Positions 63,532 to 64,000 of a stretch of 64,000 nucleotides of DNA are shown here, in pieces (within the stretch, counting starts at the first letter, position 1; each line of letters begins with the position of its first letter). Both the position numbers and the translations under genes were made by a program. The DNA is from Sapria himalayana (Eukaryota > Streptophyta > Magnoliopsida > Malpighiales > Rafflesiaceae): assembly GCA_029783825.1 (NCBI GenBank), contig JAREIK010000688.1, forward strand, positions 118,379 to 182,378, written 5' to 3'. A model generated the notes under the pieces. It did not search any database. It saw only the letters and a program-made list of their open reading frames with translations, and had not been told where the DNA came from.

Positions 63532-64000
63532 TCATTGTTTCCAATATACCTCCTCCATATGTAATTTTAAGCTCAATTCAGCTTTAGCCTTATTTAATTC
63601 TTGTCTAATCTTATCTTCATTTTTATTATCATATTCAATTTCTAATTTTTCTACATTCTCTCCTGCTTGCTTTATTTTCAGATTTATATTTCCAAAAACT
63701 TCCTTATTCCATGATTTTAAATGTTTTTTAAGTCTATTTAACTTGAGCATTAGAACCTGCATCGGTTTACCCTGTGCTGGCTCTGACCAAGATTCTTTCA
63801 CCAATTTTTCAAATTCAGGATGCTTTCCCCACATATTTTGAAATTTAAAGCTTCCTATGCTCTTTTTATCATGATGAATAGTTATAAGAAGTGGAGAATG
63901 ATCTGAACAGGTTTTGCTTAAATGCCTGAGCGATGTAGACCCGTGCGAGGCTGCCCACTTAGCATTACACATTACCCTAACCAGTCTGGCCCAAATTGCC
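63532..64000 (-). pseudogene. LINE ORF2 fragment: endonuclease C-terminus and connector
   Basis: The frame is open from the window edge. ARLVRVMCNAKW, read just inside the edge, matches the L1 endonuclease I-x-A-R-L-D-R-x-L-x-N-x-x-W block, with Val in place of the usual Asp. SDHSPLL (about 63898-63918) contains the Asp-His pair of the apurinic/apyrimidinic-type endonuclease active site. FKFQNMWGKHPEF then leads into a charged, probably coiled-coil connector (Lys/Glu-rich, about residues 75-140). A TGA at 63529-63531 stops it where plant LINEs usually have an Arg in the Q-R-A-K-x-x-W-L motif, consistent with CGA to TGA. The A-K-x-x-W-L-x-x-x-D-R-N-T-K-F-F-H block follows in frame. The start of the endonuclease lies outside the window. 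Confidence 0.88.

Larger units (their letters stand above)
59401..64000 (-). mobile_element. L1-type LINE with RNase H, 3' part, inserted at the satellite edge
   Basis: A non-LTR retrotransposon on the minus strand. Its ORF2 reads endonuclease C-terminus, RT, CCHC-like zinc-binding region, RNase H, then about 1.2 kb of 3' untranslated sequence up to the satellite. RT with YADD and a following RNase H is typical of plant L1-clade elements. The 5' part (ORF1 and most of the endonuclease) lies beyond the window. ORF2 carries three in-frame stops and two single-base frameshifts, so this copy cannot make a full protein. It retains far more coding sequence than the copia remnants and is clearly a younger insertion. 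Confidence 0.88.

Overview
The window looks like heterochromatic, repeat-dominated nuclear DNA from a flowering plant. I found no intact host protein gene and no RNA gene. The plant assignment rests on three things: decayed Ty1/copia pol remnants with plant-type protein motifs; an L1-type LINE whose ORF2 carries a C-terminal RNase H domain, an arrangement known from plant L1 elements; and TTTAGGG-like tracts inside a satellite. A monocot is plausible, but the sequence alone does not prove it.

Layout. (1) About 1-16.6 kb is AT-rich, CpG-poor, decayed DNA with no recognisable gene. It holds three CATGG-rich islands (1.2-1.5, 4.4-4.6, 12.4-13.1 kb), several foldback repeats and a degenerate minisatellite with a unit near 52 bp (6.8-7.4 kb). 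(2) About 16.6-23.1 kb holds at least three decayed Ty1/copia pieces, all on the minus strand: an RNase H tail (16.6-17.0), a more complete element with gag zinc knuckle, RT, RNase H and possible LTRs (17.2-21.0), and a protease-region/integrase/RT piece (21.0-23.1). All are full of stops and frameshifts. (3) 24.78-59.40 kb is one AT-rich tandem array of about 34.6 kb. It is a higher-order repeat (HOR) of about 2.31 kb made of four related subunits of about 747, 375, 597 and 593 bp. Each subunit boundary carries a dyad centred on GGTTATAACC (up to 28 bp of perfect palindrome), and each subunit has a degenerate TTTAGGG-like tract 60-130 bp before the dyad. The array changes orientation once, at about 33.18 kb: roughly 3.6 HORs lie forward, then about 11 in reverse. 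(4) 59.4-64.0 kb is the 3' part of a minus-strand L1-type LINE that abuts the array at a poly(T) tract and runs off the right end of the window.

How the parts relate. The only coding capacity belongs to retroelements and all of it is broken. The satellite HOR is the most unusual component. Its palindromic boundaries, telomere-like tracts, orientation switch and recombined units are what one might see in pericentromeric, centromeric or subtelomeric DNA, but chromosomal position and function cannot be decided from sequence alone.
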